Below are positions 34,540 to 41,915 of a DNA stretch of 64,000 nt, one piece after another; within the stretch, counting starts at the first letter, position 1, and each line of letters starts with the position of its first letter. Below the pieces are notes generated by a model. The model was not told the origin of the DNA and searched no databases. It worked only from the letters and a program-made list of their open reading frames with translations. A program made the translations under genes and the position numbers. The DNA is from Geothermobacter ehrlichii (lineage in GTDB: Bacteria > Desulfobacterota > Desulfuromonadia > Desulfuromonadales > Geothermobacteraceae), in assembly GCF_008124615.1 (NCBI RefSeq), contig NZ_VNIB01000007.1, positions 43,501-107,500 of the forward strand. The letters run 5' to 3'.

Positions 34540-35561
34540 AACCCTGGCGCCTGCTCCCCCTGCTGATGCTGCTGGCGGCACAGCCCGCCGCGGCGGCGAT
34601 ACAGGCCCGGCTTCTGGCCTCCAATCCGGCCCCCTACGTCGGCGAGGCGGTGCTGCTGACCCTGGAGATCCGACGCCCAGGGCAGGTGGCGGCTCCCCTG
34701 CGTCCTCTCTGGCCGCCGCTGACCGACCTGCTGCTGGTCGAGGAACTACCGGGGCAGGTCCACCGGCTCGACACGGCCTCCGACACCGTGATCGAGCATC
34801 TGCGCCGGGTCGTCCGCCCCCTGCGCGCCGGGCAGATCCCTCTCGAAGGCGCCGGGGTGGTGCAGAACGGCCGGCGCATCGCCGCCCGGGGCGTGACCCT
34901 GCACGTCCGCGCCCTGCCGCAAAAAGGCCGGCCGCAACAGTTCGCCGGCGCCGTCGGCAGGCTCGCATATGCGACGCGGACCGATCCGGCGACCGGCACC
35001 CTGCTGCTCGAACTGTCCGGCGACACCGATCTGCGCCAGTTGCCGGGGCCGGTTGCCGGCGACGGTATCACGGCGCTGCCGCTGCTCGCGTCAGACCAGG
35101 ACGGACACTGGCCGACCTGGCGGCGGACGCTGCGCTACCATCTGCCCGCAAACGGCGAGGTGCGCCTGCGCCTGGCCTGGTTCGATCCGGCCGACGGCCG
35201 CTACCATACCAGCTCCGATCGCAGGTCGCGTCGCTCCTGGCTGATTTGGGCTGGACTGGCTGCGCTGGCGGCATTTCCGGTCTGGCTTGTGTGCAGATGG
35301 CGGAAAGTCATCACCCTCGACCGCTACCTGCGCACCGGCCTGGCCGGTCTGCCGTACGACACCCGCCTGCGCCTGCTGTGCCGGGCGGGCGTCGCTGCCC
35401 ATCTGCTCGAGGAGCTGGCACGACACTGGCGGCAGGCGGACCTCCGGTTTGCCGCCGACACCTCCCCCGGGGCCGGCCGACGACAGCGGAGCGATATTCC
35501 AGCGCAACTGCTGTGGAAAATGGCGGCCGGGATTGACAAACGCCGTCTGCATCGTCCATGA
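34536..35561 (+). CDS. BatD-like periplasmic/membrane protein
   Basis: 341 residues: signal peptide (MKPWRLLPLLMLLAAQPAAAA), a beta-rich BatD-type region with IQARLLASNPAPYVGEAVLL and DTVIEHLRRVVRPLRAGQIPL, a helix near 232-250 (WLIWAGLAALAAFPVWLV) and a cytoplasmic helical tail. It closes the moxR/bat series. The BatD assignment rests on layout and on the oxygen-tolerance (BatD) style of the periplasmic domain. Confidence 0.75.
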   Translation: MKPWRLLPLLMLLAAQPAAAAIQARLLASNPAPYVGEAVLLTLEIRRPGQVAAPLRPLWPPLTDLLLVEELPGQVHRLDTASDTVIEHLRRVVRPLRAGQIPLEGAGVVQNGRRIAARGVTLHVRALPQKGRPQQFAGAVGRLAYATRTDPATGTLLLELSGDTDLRQLPGPVAGDGITALPLLASDQDGHWPTWRRTLRYHLPANGEVRLRLAWFDPADGRYHTSSDRRSRRSWLIWAGLAALAAFPVWLVCRWRKVITLDRYLRTGLAGLPYDTRLRLLCRAGVAAHLLEELARHWRQADLRFAADTSPGAGRRQRSDIPAQLLWKMAAGIDKRRLHRP

Positions 35562-35562
35562 T
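35533..35562 (+). promoter_or_regulatory. Possible bamD promoter
   Basis: TTGACA (35533-35538) and CATGAT (35557-35562) with an 18-bp spacer, at the very end of the BatD-like gene. Confidence 0.4.
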
Positions 35563-35621
35563 TCTCCGGCCGTCCGGCACTGCCGTCATCCACGCCAACA
35601 CCCGATAAAGGATTCATCGCC

Positions 35622-36359
35622 ATGCGCACTCTTCTGGCTGTACTGACCGCCCTCTGCCTGCTGGCCGCCTGCGCCAGGCCCGTCGTCCCGCCGCCAAAGA
35701 CCGCGGCCTACTACCTGCAGGAGGGGGAGAAGATGTTCGACCGGGGGCTGTTCGAAGAGGCGATCGCCAACTGGGAGAAAGTCAGGGAAAGCTACTACTC
35801 GCCGGAACTGAACATCATCGCCGAGCTGAAGATCGCCGAGGCCTATTTCCTGGCCGAAAAATATCCGGAAGCGGCGGCCGCCTACGAGGACTTCCTCAAG
35901 CAGCACCCCAACAGCGACCGGGTGTCCCAGGCTCTCTATCAGCTCGGCCTTTCCTATTTCCGGCAGATGCTGCCGGCTGACCGGGACCAGACCGCCACCC
36001 GCAGCGCCCTGGCGACCTTCCGCAACCTGGTGAAGCGTTTTCCCGACGACCCGCACCTGGAAGAGGTGAAGGTCTACATCGGCCGCTGCGAAGACCGTCT
36101 GGCGGAACACGAGGTCTATGTCGCCAAGTGGTACCTGAAGACCGGCAAGCCGAAGGCCGCCATCGACCGACTCGAGGCGATGTTCAGAACCTATCCCAAC
36201 TACTTCTATCGCGACGAGGCCTGGCTCTGCCTGGGCAAGGCCTACCTGCTGACCGGGCAGAAGGAAAAGGCGGTCAAGGCCTTCAACACCCTGTTCAGGG
36301 AGTTTCCATCCAGTCCGTTCATCATCGAGGCGCAGAAATTCATGGAGAAGCACTACTGA
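35622..36359 (+). CDS. bamD: Outer-membrane assembly lipoprotein BamD
   Basis: 245 residues. A lipobox LCLLAACAR at residues 10-18, then five TPR-like units beginning AAYYLQEGEKMFDRGLFEEA, with KIAEAYFLAEKYPEAAAAYE and FRNLVKRFPDDPHLEEVK. BamD is the essential lipoprotein partner of BamA in outer-membrane protein insertion. Placement after a heat-shock sigma factor and Bat operon is unusual; whether it shares their transcript is unclear because a promoter candidate lies between. Confidence 0.92.
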   Translation: MRTLLAVLTALCLLAACARPVVPPPKTAAYYLQEGEKMFDRGLFEEAIANWEKVRESYYSPELNIIAELKIAEAYFLAEKYPEAAAAYEDFLKQHPNSDRVSQALYQLGLSYFRQMLPADRDQTATRSALATFRNLVKRFPDDPHLEEVKVYIGRCEDRLAEHEVYVAKWYLKTGKPKAAIDRLEAMFRTYPNYFYRDEAWLCLGKAYLLTGQKEKAVKAFNTLFREFPSSPFIIEAQKFMEKHY

Positions 36360-36422
36360 CCTGTGCCGGCCGGCCGAAGAAGAAGCGCAACGCCATACGT
36401 TCTTTTCGGTGGTTAAACAGAC

Positions 36423-36447
36423 GGCGTGACGGCGGCGCCTTTTTTTT
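36423..36447 (+). terminator. Probable bamD terminator
   Basis: GGCG...CGCC hairpin followed by eight T residues, 64 bp after the bamD stop. The stem is short. Confidence 0.5.
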
Positions 36448-36658
36448 AGGGAGACTGAATCCGTCCCGGCCGGCAGTCCATCCGCCCTCCATTGCGCCGG
36501 GATGCGCACCGCCCTATCATATTCATAGTTATTTTGCGCACATATCGCATTTCAAACCCTCTTCCACGCTCTTCCGCCCCCTTCAACCCTGTCGACAATC
36601 CTGCGCAACAGCCTTTTATTTCGGGCTTTTTCCCGCCTTGCTCCCCCCCGCTTTTTCC

Positions 36659-36687
36659 TTGACTTGGCGTTTACGGCATATTATAAA
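36659..36687 (+). promoter_or_regulatory. Strong sigma-70-type promoter for the CoA-transferase gene
   Basis: TTGACT (36659-36664) and TATAAA (36682-36687) with a 17-bp spacer in an AT-rich setting. It implies an mRNA leader of about 215 nt before the start codon at 36911. Confidence 0.7.
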
Positions 36688-36910
36688 AGTCGGCACTCGT
36701 ATAACGGGTTTTTATAAATTGCGACTGTCGGTTCGAACCGTGCCGGCGGGATTCCGAAGAGTCCGTCGGCTCCCGATTTGTTTAACCCGGTTTTAACGGT
36801 TGCGGCCGTGGCAAAGCTCGTCCCATGGCCGTGAACAGTTCATCATTCGACCTGCCCGTGTGCTCCGGTCTTTGTTGCCGGACCCGGGGAAATTCATGAG
36901 GAGGAGAGAG

Positions 36911-38497
36911 ATGTCCCAATACGGTACCCTGGAAGAACGCGTACGTCGCAAATCCTTGCTGAGCAAGGTCATGAAGCCGGAGGACTGCGTGCAGTTCTTC
37001 AAGCCGGGCATGAACATCGGCTGCTCCGGCTTCACCCCGGCCGGCTATCCCAAGGCCGTGCCCATCGCCCTGGCCGACCATGTCGAAAAGAACGGCCTGC
37101 AGGGGCAGACCAAATACAATCTGTTCATCGGCGCCTCCGTCGGTGTCGAGTTCGAGGACCGCTGGGCCTCTCTCGACATGATCGACCGCCGCTGGCCCTA
37201 CCAGACCGGCAAGAACATCGCCAAGGGAATCAACACCGGCAAAATCCGCATGGGCGACAAGCACCTCGGCCACTTCGCCCAGGACGTCGGCTATGGCTTC
37301 TACACCGAAAACGGCCGCATGGACATCGCCATCATCGAGGTCTCGGCCATCAACGAGGACTGCGGTCTGGCCCTGACCTCCTCCTGCGGCATCGTGCCGG
37401 AACTGATGATGGTCGCCGACAAGATCATCATCGAGGTCAATACCGGCCAGCCCTCCTTCGAAGGGATGCATGACATCATCATGCAGCAGAAGCCGCCCTA
37501 CCGGCAGCCCTTCCTGATCACCCACGCCACCCAGCGCATCGGCACACCCTACGTGCCCTGCGACCCGGAGAAGATCGTCGCCATCGTCGAGTCGAAGCAT
37601 CGCGACAAGGGCCGCGCCTTCGCCGAGATGGACGAAAAGTCGGAAGCCATCGCCGAGCACATCCTCGACTTCTTCCACCACGAGGTCAAGAAGGGCCGCC
37701 TGCCGAAAAACCTGCTGCCGCTGCAGTCGGGCGTCGGCTCCATCGCCAACGCCGTCGTCGGCGGCCTGGTCAAGGGTGACTTCTACAACCTGACCGTCTA
37801 CACCGAGGTCCTGCAGGACACCATGCTCGACCTGTTCGACTCCGGCAAGCTGGACGGCGCCTCCGCCTGCTCGCTCTCCCTGTCCGAGGATCCGGGCTTC
37901 CCGCGCTTCTTCGACAACTGGGACAAATACTTCGACAAGATCGTCCTGCGGCCGCTGTCAGTCTCCAACGCTCCGGAGCCGATCCGGCGCCTGGGTTGCA
38001 TCGCCATGAATACCCCGGTCGAGATCGACATCTACGCCCATGCCAACTCGACCCTGGTCGGTGGCACCCGCATGATCAACGGTCTCGGCGGCTCCGGCGA
38101 CTTCCTGCGCAACGGCTACCTGAAGATCATGCATACGCCGTCGGTGCGCCCGACCAAGACCGACCCCACCGGCATCTCCTGCATCGTGCCGCACTGTTCG
38201 CACATCGACCACACCGAGCACGACCTCGACTGTGTGGTCACCGAGCAGGGCCTGGCCGACCTGCGCGGCGTCGCGCCGAAGGAACGCGCCCGGCTGATCA
38301 TCGAGAAATGCGCCCACCCCGATTACAAGGACCAGCTGCTCGATTACCTGGAAATGGCCACCAAGAGCTGCCTCGAGCGCGGCGTCGGCCACGAGCCGCA
38401 GCTGTGGGACCGGGCCTTCAAGATGCACCTCAATCTGGAGCGCAACGGCACCATGAAGGTCAAGAACTGGGACGTCAAGATCGACCTCTGCGAGTAA
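36911..38497 (+). CDS. Acetyl-CoA hydrolase/transferase, succinyl:acetate CoA-transferase type
   Basis: 528 residues of the class I CoA-transferase family (AcH1/Cat1/Ato-like). Recognisable blocks: MNIGCSGFTPAGYPKAVP, LQSGVGSIANAVVGGLVKG, YTEVLQDTMLDLFDSGKLD (with the catalytic Glu region) and CVVTEQGLADLRGVAPKERA. In acetate-oxidising Desulfuromonadales such enzymes activate acetate with succinyl-CoA and thereby close the TCA cycle. The ATG at 36911 follows GAGGAGAGAG. It is monocistronic between a strong promoter and terminator. Confidence 0.9.
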   Translation: MSQYGTLEERVRRKSLLSKVMKPEDCVQFFKPGMNIGCSGFTPAGYPKAVPIALADHVEKNGLQGQTKYNLFIGASVGVEFEDRWASLDMIDRRWPYQTGKNIAKGINTGKIRMGDKHLGHFAQDVGYGFYTENGRMDIAIIEVSAINEDCGLALTSSCGIVPELMMVADKIIIEVNTGQPSFEGMHDIIMQQKPPYRQPFLITHATQRIGTPYVPCDPEKIVAIVESKHRDKGRAFAEMDEKSEAIAEHILDFFHHEVKKGRLPKNLLPLQSGVGSIANAVVGGLVKGDFYNLTVYTEVLQDTMLDLFDSGKLDGASACSLSLSEDPGFPRFFDNWDKYFDKIVLRPLSVSNAPEPIRRLGCIAMNTPVEIDIYAHANSTLVGGTRMINGLGGSGDFLRNGYLKIMHTPSVRPTKTDPTGISCIVPHCSHIDHTEHDLDCVVTEQGLADLRGVAPKERARLIIEKCAHPDYKDQLLDYLEMATKSCLERGVGHEPQLWDRAFKMHLNLERNGTMKVKNWDVKIDLCE

Positions 38498-38523
38498 TCG
38501 ATCACCCGGTTTCACTGAAAAAA

Positions 38524-38562
38524 GGAAGGCCCCTCGAATCGAGGGGCCTTCCTTTTTTTTTT
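38524..38562 (+). terminator. Rho-independent terminator of the CoA-transferase gene
   Basis: A perfect stem, GGAAGGCCCCTCGA pairing with TCGAGGGGCCTTCC, is followed by ten T residues. Confidence 0.95.
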
Positions 38563-38630
38563 CGGCAGAAGCGAAGAAAAACTTTCGGTTCCCTGCTACC
38601 ATTTGAAACATCCCCCGACGGAGGTCATCC

Positions 38631-38882
38631 ATGTCGCCGATGAATCCCGACGCCGGCATGCCGATTCGCATCACCCTCGACCCCGGTGTCTACTACCGCT
38701 GCACCTGCGGCCGCTCCAGCCACCTGCCATTCTGTGACGAATCCCACTCGGGATCGACGTCCCATCCCATCCGTTTCGAGCTCGAGGTCCGGCAAACCGT
38801 CTACCTGTGCAGCTGCGGCAAGAGCCGCAACCAGCCCTTCTGCGACGGGGGCTGCGGCTTCGAACCGCCGACACCCAAGTAA
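38631..38882 (+). CDS. CDGSH-type iron-sulfur protein with two motifs, the second altered
   Basis: 83 residues with two [2Fe-2S]-binding repeats. The first is complete: C24, C26, C35, H39 (CTCGRSSHLPFCDESH). The second has C60, C62 and C71 but Cys75 at the place of the histidine (CSCGKSRNQPFCDGGC). Tandem CDGSH proteins are small redox or Fe-S transfer proteins. GGAGG lies before the ATG. It is followed by a terminator shared with the convergent peroxiredoxin gene. Confidence 0.9.
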   Translation: MSPMNPDAGMPIRITLDPGVYYRCTCGRSSHLPFCDESHSGSTSHPIRFELEVRQTVYLCSCGKSRNQPFCDGGCGFEPPTPK

Positions 38883-38911
38883 AAAAAGGGGCGCCGAAGG
38901 CGCCCCACAGA
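38881..38911 (-). terminator. Rho-independent terminator of the peroxiredoxin gene
   Basis: On the minus strand GGGGCGCC-TTC-GGCGCCCC is followed by seven T residues; it abuts the stop codon of the convergent CDGSH gene. Confidence 0.9.
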
Positions 38912-38931
38912 GAAATGGGTATGAGGTGGGT

Positions 38932-39534
38932 TCAGAGTTTCTCGGCGTTCTTGGCCAGGTAGCTGGCTACGCCCTCCTTGTCCGGCTTCATGCCTTCCTG
39001 CCCTTTCTGCCAGCCGGCCGGGCAGACCTCGCCGTACTGCTCGGTGAACTGCAGGGCGTCGATCATGCGCAGCATTTCGTCGACGTTGCGTCCCAGGGGC
39101 AGGTCGTTGACCACCTGATGCCGCACCACGCCGTCCTTGTCGATGAGGAAGGAACCGCGGAACGCGACCCCAGCGGCCTCGAACTCGACATCGTAGGCGC
39201 GACAGATTTCGTGCTTGACGTCGGCGACCAGCGGATAGCTGACGGGACCGACGCCCCCTTCTTCGACCGGGGTGTTGCGCCAGGCGATGTGGGAGAACTG
39301 CGAATCGATGGAACAGCCGATGACCTGGACGTTGCGCTCCTCGAATTCCTTGATGCGCTTGGAAAAGGCGATCAGTTCCGTCGGGCAGACAAAGGTGAAG
39401 TCGAGAGGATAGAAAAAGAGGACGACATACTTGCCGCGAAAGTCGGACAGCTTGAATTCGCTGTTGAGGGAACCGTCCGGCATGACTGCCGTCGCCGTGA
39501 AATCGGGGGCCTGTTTTCCAACCAGTACGCTCAT
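38932..39534 (-). CDS. Typical 2-Cys peroxiredoxin (AhpC/Prx1 type)
   Basis: 200 residues. Peroxidatic Cys50 sits in FYPLDFTFVCPTE and the resolving Cys in EVCPAGWQKGQEG near residue 172; GGVGPVSYPLVADV and a C-terminal extension (VASYLAKNAEKL) are typical of the peroxide-sensitive Prx1/AhpC class. It reduces H2O2 and organic peroxides. AAGGAGAG precedes the ATG. A consensus-like promoter and a palindrome lie upstream. Confidence 0.95.
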   Translation of the reverse strand: MSVLVGKQAPDFTATAVMPDGSLNSEFKLSDFRGKYVVLFFYPLDFTFVCPTELIAFSKRIKEFEERNVQVIGCSIDSQFSHIAWRNTPVEEGGVGPVSYPLVADVKHEICRAYDVEFEAAGVAFRGSFLIDKDGVVRHQVVNDLPLGRNVDEMLRMIDALQFTEQYGEVCPAGWQKGQEGMKPDKEGVASYLAKNAEKL

Positions 39535-39600
39535 GTGTTTCTCTCCTTGTTCTGTTTTTTGTCCGTTCTCTTGTTAAGGCTGTCTGCCAAATTTCTGACA

Positions 39601-39628
39601 ATTTTACTAAGCCATTTCCGCTTGTCAA
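39601..39628 (-). promoter_or_regulatory. Strong sigma-70-type promoter of the peroxiredoxin gene
   Basis: On the minus strand a perfect TTGACA (39623-39628) and TAAAAT (39601-39606) are separated by 16 bp. Confidence 0.75.
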
Positions 39629-39635
39629 GAAAAAT

Positions 39636-39652
39636 ATGACCACAATGGTCAT
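39636..39652. promoter_or_regulatory. Palindromic operator candidate upstream of the peroxiredoxin promoter
   Basis: ATGACCA-CAA-TGGTCAT, a perfect 7-bp inverted repeat, starting seven bases upstream of the -35 box. That position suits an activator rather than a repressor. The regulator is not identifiable from sequence alone. Confidence 0.6.
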
Positions 39653-39694
39653 TTATTACGCCAGGGCAATTCCCGGCCGTCTCCACCCCGCCGC

Positions 39695-40597
39695 TCAGCC
39701 CTTTTTCCGGCTGCGGGGATGGGCCTGGTCGTAGACCCGGGTCAGCTGATCAGTGCTGACCTGGGTGTACTTCTGGGTGGTCGACAGGGATGCGTGGCCG
39801 AGCAGTTCCTGAATGGCGCGCAGGTCGGCACCACCGTCGAGCAGGTGGGTGGCAAAAGAATGGCGCAGGGCATGGGGCGTGGCGTCCCTGACGATGCCGG
39901 CCGCCAGCAGCCGGCGCTTGAGCAGGCGCTGCACGCTGCGGGCGGTCAGACGCTGCCGGCGGTAGTTGAGAAAAAGAGGCTCGTCGGGACCGGCGGAGGG
40001 CCGCTGGTCGAGATAGCGGCGCAGGGCCTCGCGGGCGCTGCTGCCCACCGGCACGATACGCTCCTTTCCCCCCTTTCCCAGGACCCGCACCAGACCGGCG
40101 TCGAGATCGAGCTGACCGACATTCAGGCCGGTCAGTTCACCGACCCGCAGGCCGCTCGAATAGAGCAGCTCGAACATCGCCCGGTCGCGCAGTGCCAGAA
40201 GGCCATCGTCGCCGGGCCGATCGAGCAGGGCGAACATCTCGTCGACGGTAAGCGTGGCGGGAAGGTACTTCTCCTGCCGCGGCGTGGCGACCAGCTCGCC
40301 CGGATTGGCGGTCAGTTCGCCTTCGCGGACCAGAAAGCGGAAGAAGCTTCTCAGCGAGGCCAGTTTGCGGGCGATGGTCGAACGGCGATTGCGCCGGTGC
40401 AGCCGGGCGACATAGCGCCGGATCAGAACCCGGTCGATCCGGCCGGGCTCCAGCCCGGCATCGGGGGCAAGTCCCTCCTCTTCGCGCAGCAGGGCGAAGA
40501 ACTCCTCCAAGTCGCGCCGGTAGGCCTGCCGGGTGTGCGGCGACAGGTTGCGCTCGACAGCGAGATGGCGGAGAAATCTGTCCAAACGGTCTTTCAT
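39695..40597 (-). CDS. xerC: Tyrosine recombinase XerC
   Basis: 300 residues. Catalytic blocks: SSGLRVGELTGLNV (Arg), HALRHSFATHLLDGG (His, Arg), LGHASLSTTQKYTQVS (His and the Tyr nucleophile). The N-terminal SAM-like domain begins LDRFLRHLAVERNLSPHT. It resolves chromosome dimers at dif with XerD. The ATG at 40597 was chosen because homologues begin near it; the upstream GTG extension has no better ribosome site. No mobile-element context is present, favouring the housekeeping role. Confidence 0.9.
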   Translation of the reverse strand: MKDRLDRFLRHLAVERNLSPHTRQAYRRDLEEFFALLREEEGLAPDAGLEPGRIDRVLIRRYVARLHRRNRRSTIARKLASLRSFFRFLVREGELTANPGELVATPRQEKYLPATLTVDEMFALLDRPGDDGLLALRDRAMFELLYSSGLRVGELTGLNVGQLDLDAGLVRVLGKGGKERIVPVGSSAREALRRYLDQRPSAGPDEPLFLNYRRQRLTARSVQRLLKRRLLAAGIVRDATPHALRHSFATHLLDGGADLRAIQELLGHASLSTTQKYTQVSTDQLTRVYDQAHPRSRKKG

Positions 40598-40634
40598 GCC
40601 CGGTGATTGTAGCACGAAACCGGACAGGGGAGAA

Positions 40635-40663
40635 TTGACGCCGCACCAACGCCGTGCGATACT
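40635..40663 (+). promoter_or_regulatory. Promoter of the lipase-like/YjbQ/DUF362 operon
   Basis: TTGACG (40635-40640) and GATACT (40658-40663) with a 17-bp spacer, 26 bp before the first start codon. Confidence 0.55.
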
Positions 40664-40689
40664 TTGGCACGCCCGGTCGAGGAACTGCC

Positions 40690-41523
40690 ATGAACCTGCT
40701 GTACACCCTGTTCGAAATCCTTTTCGGCCTGACCTTTCTGGCCGTACTTCTCTCCTGCGCCATCGCCTGGTACGAATCGGCCAACCTGCGGCCCGAACTG
40801 ATGCAGGAACGTTTCGCTCCGCGCAACCTCCTCCGCTCGCTGGGCCTGATCGTCGGCGAAACCATCCTGCTCTACCTCACCCTGCTGTCGCATCCCTTCG
40901 GCTGGCTCCCCCTGACCGAGAAGCCGGTCCGCAAGACCAACAAGACACCGGTGCTGCTGCTGCACGGCCTCTTTCTCAACCGCGCCTGCTGGTGGTGGCT
41001 GCGGCTACGGCTGCGCATGGCCGGCTACCGCGACATCTTCAGCCTGAACCTGTCGGTCTGGCACGACATCGAGATTCTCACCGAGATGATCGCCAAGAAG
41101 GTCGACAGCCTGCGCCTCGAGACCGGCGTCGACAAGGTGATTCTTATCGGCCATTCCATGGGCGGCCTGCTGGCGCGCAACTACATCCAGCGGCGCGGCG
41201 GCGCCGAAAAGGTGAAGCTCTGCGTGCTGCTCGGCGCCCCCAACCACGGCTCGAAACTCGCGCCCTTCGCCCTCAGCCCCCTGGCCCGGCACCTGGTTCC
41301 CGGCAGCGACTTTCTGCGCGGCCTGAACGAAGCCGCAATGCCGCCGGAAGTGCGCATGGTCAACATCCTCAGCCCGCAGGACAACATGGTCCTGCCCTGG
41401 CGGCTGGCCGAGCTGGAGGGGAGCGAACGGCACGAACTGCCCTGGATCGGCCACAACAGCCTGCTCTACCATCCCCGCGCCCTGCGCCCGCTGCTGAAGG
41501 CCCTGCGCGAGGTCGCCCCATGA
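40690..41523 (+). CDS. Alpha/beta hydrolase, lipase-like, membrane anchored
   Basis: 277 residues with an N-terminal helix (LLYTLFEILFGLTFLAVLLSC), the oxyanion segment VLLLHGLFLNRACWW and the nucleophile elbow GHSMGGLLARNY. CVLLGAPNHGSKLAPFAL resembles triacylglycerol lipases and PGAP1-like esterases. Substrate unknown. The ATG at 40690 follows GAGGAACTG. It overlaps the YjbQ gene by 4 bp. Confidence 0.82.
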   Translation: MNLLYTLFEILFGLTFLAVLLSCAIAWYESANLRPELMQERFAPRNLLRSLGLIVGETILLYLTLLSHPFGWLPLTEKPVRKTNKTPVLLLHGLFLNRACWWWLRLRLRMAGYRDIFSLNLSVWHDIEILTEMIAKKVDSLRLETGVDKVILIGHSMGGLLARNYIQRRGGAEKVKLCVLLGAPNHGSKLAPFALSPLARHLVPGSDFLRGLNEAAMPPEVRMVNILSPQDNMVLPWRLAELEGSERHELPWIGHNSLLYHPRALRPLLKALREVAP

Positions 41524-41915
41524 TCACCCTGGAAGTCAGCAGCGGCCGGCAGGTCGAGATGATCGACATCACGGCCCAAGTCCGGCAGGCGGTGGCCGAA
41601 TCGGGCATCCGTTCGGGGCTGCTGCTCGTTTTCACGCCCCACACCACGGCTGCCGTCACCATCAACGAAAACGCCGATCCCGACGTGCCGCACGACCTGG
41701 TCATGGAACTGAACAGAATCGTTCCCTTCGAGGACGGCTACCGGCACGTTGAGGGGAACAGCGCCGCCCACCTGAAAAGCAGCCTGATCGGCGCCGGCGA
41801 GACCATCCCCGTCGAAGATGGACGGCCCGTTCTCGGTACCTGGCAGGGAATCTGGTTCTGCGAATTCGACGGCCCGCGCCGGCGGAAAGTCCACCTGCAG
41901 ATCATCGGCCGATGA
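41520..41915 (+). CDS. YjbQ-family (UPF0047) protein
   Basis: 131 residues. FTPHTTAAVTINENADPDV and HVEGNSAAHLKSSLIGAG are the family motifs, with conserved His/Glu residues that form a metal site. Some members show thiamine-phosphate synthase activity and others have been linked to phosphatase-like reactions; the true role is open. GTWQGIWFCEFDGPR ends the family region. Coupled to both neighbours by 4-bp overlaps. Confidence 0.92.
   Translation: MITLEVSSGRQVEMIDITAQVRQAVAESGIRSGLLLVFTPHTTAAVTINENADPDVPHDLVMELNRIVPFEDGYRHVEGNSAAHLKSSLIGAGETIPVEDGRPVLGTWQGIWFCEFDGPRRRKVHLQIIGR

Larger units (their letters stand above)
36360..36910 (+). other. 551-bp intergenic region: terminator and promoter, otherwise unassigned
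   Basis: Contains a probable bamD terminator (36423-36447) and a strong promoter (36659-36687) for the CoA-transferase gene. The stretch 36500-36760 is more AT-rich than the surroundings (TATCATATTCATAGTTATTT). The palindrome CGGTTCGAACCG at 36728-36739 is not part of a tRNA. A long 5' leader (about 215 nt) follows from the promoter. Confidence 0.6.

Noticed and set aside
36720..36760. tRNA-like GGTTCGAACC block
   Set aside because: It is just a 12-bp palindrome; no acceptor stem, anticodon arm or CCA could be built around it.
39695..40597. Integrase of a mobile element
   Set aside because: The recombinase is a full-length XerC-type protein with no att-like repeats, tRNA or element genes around it.
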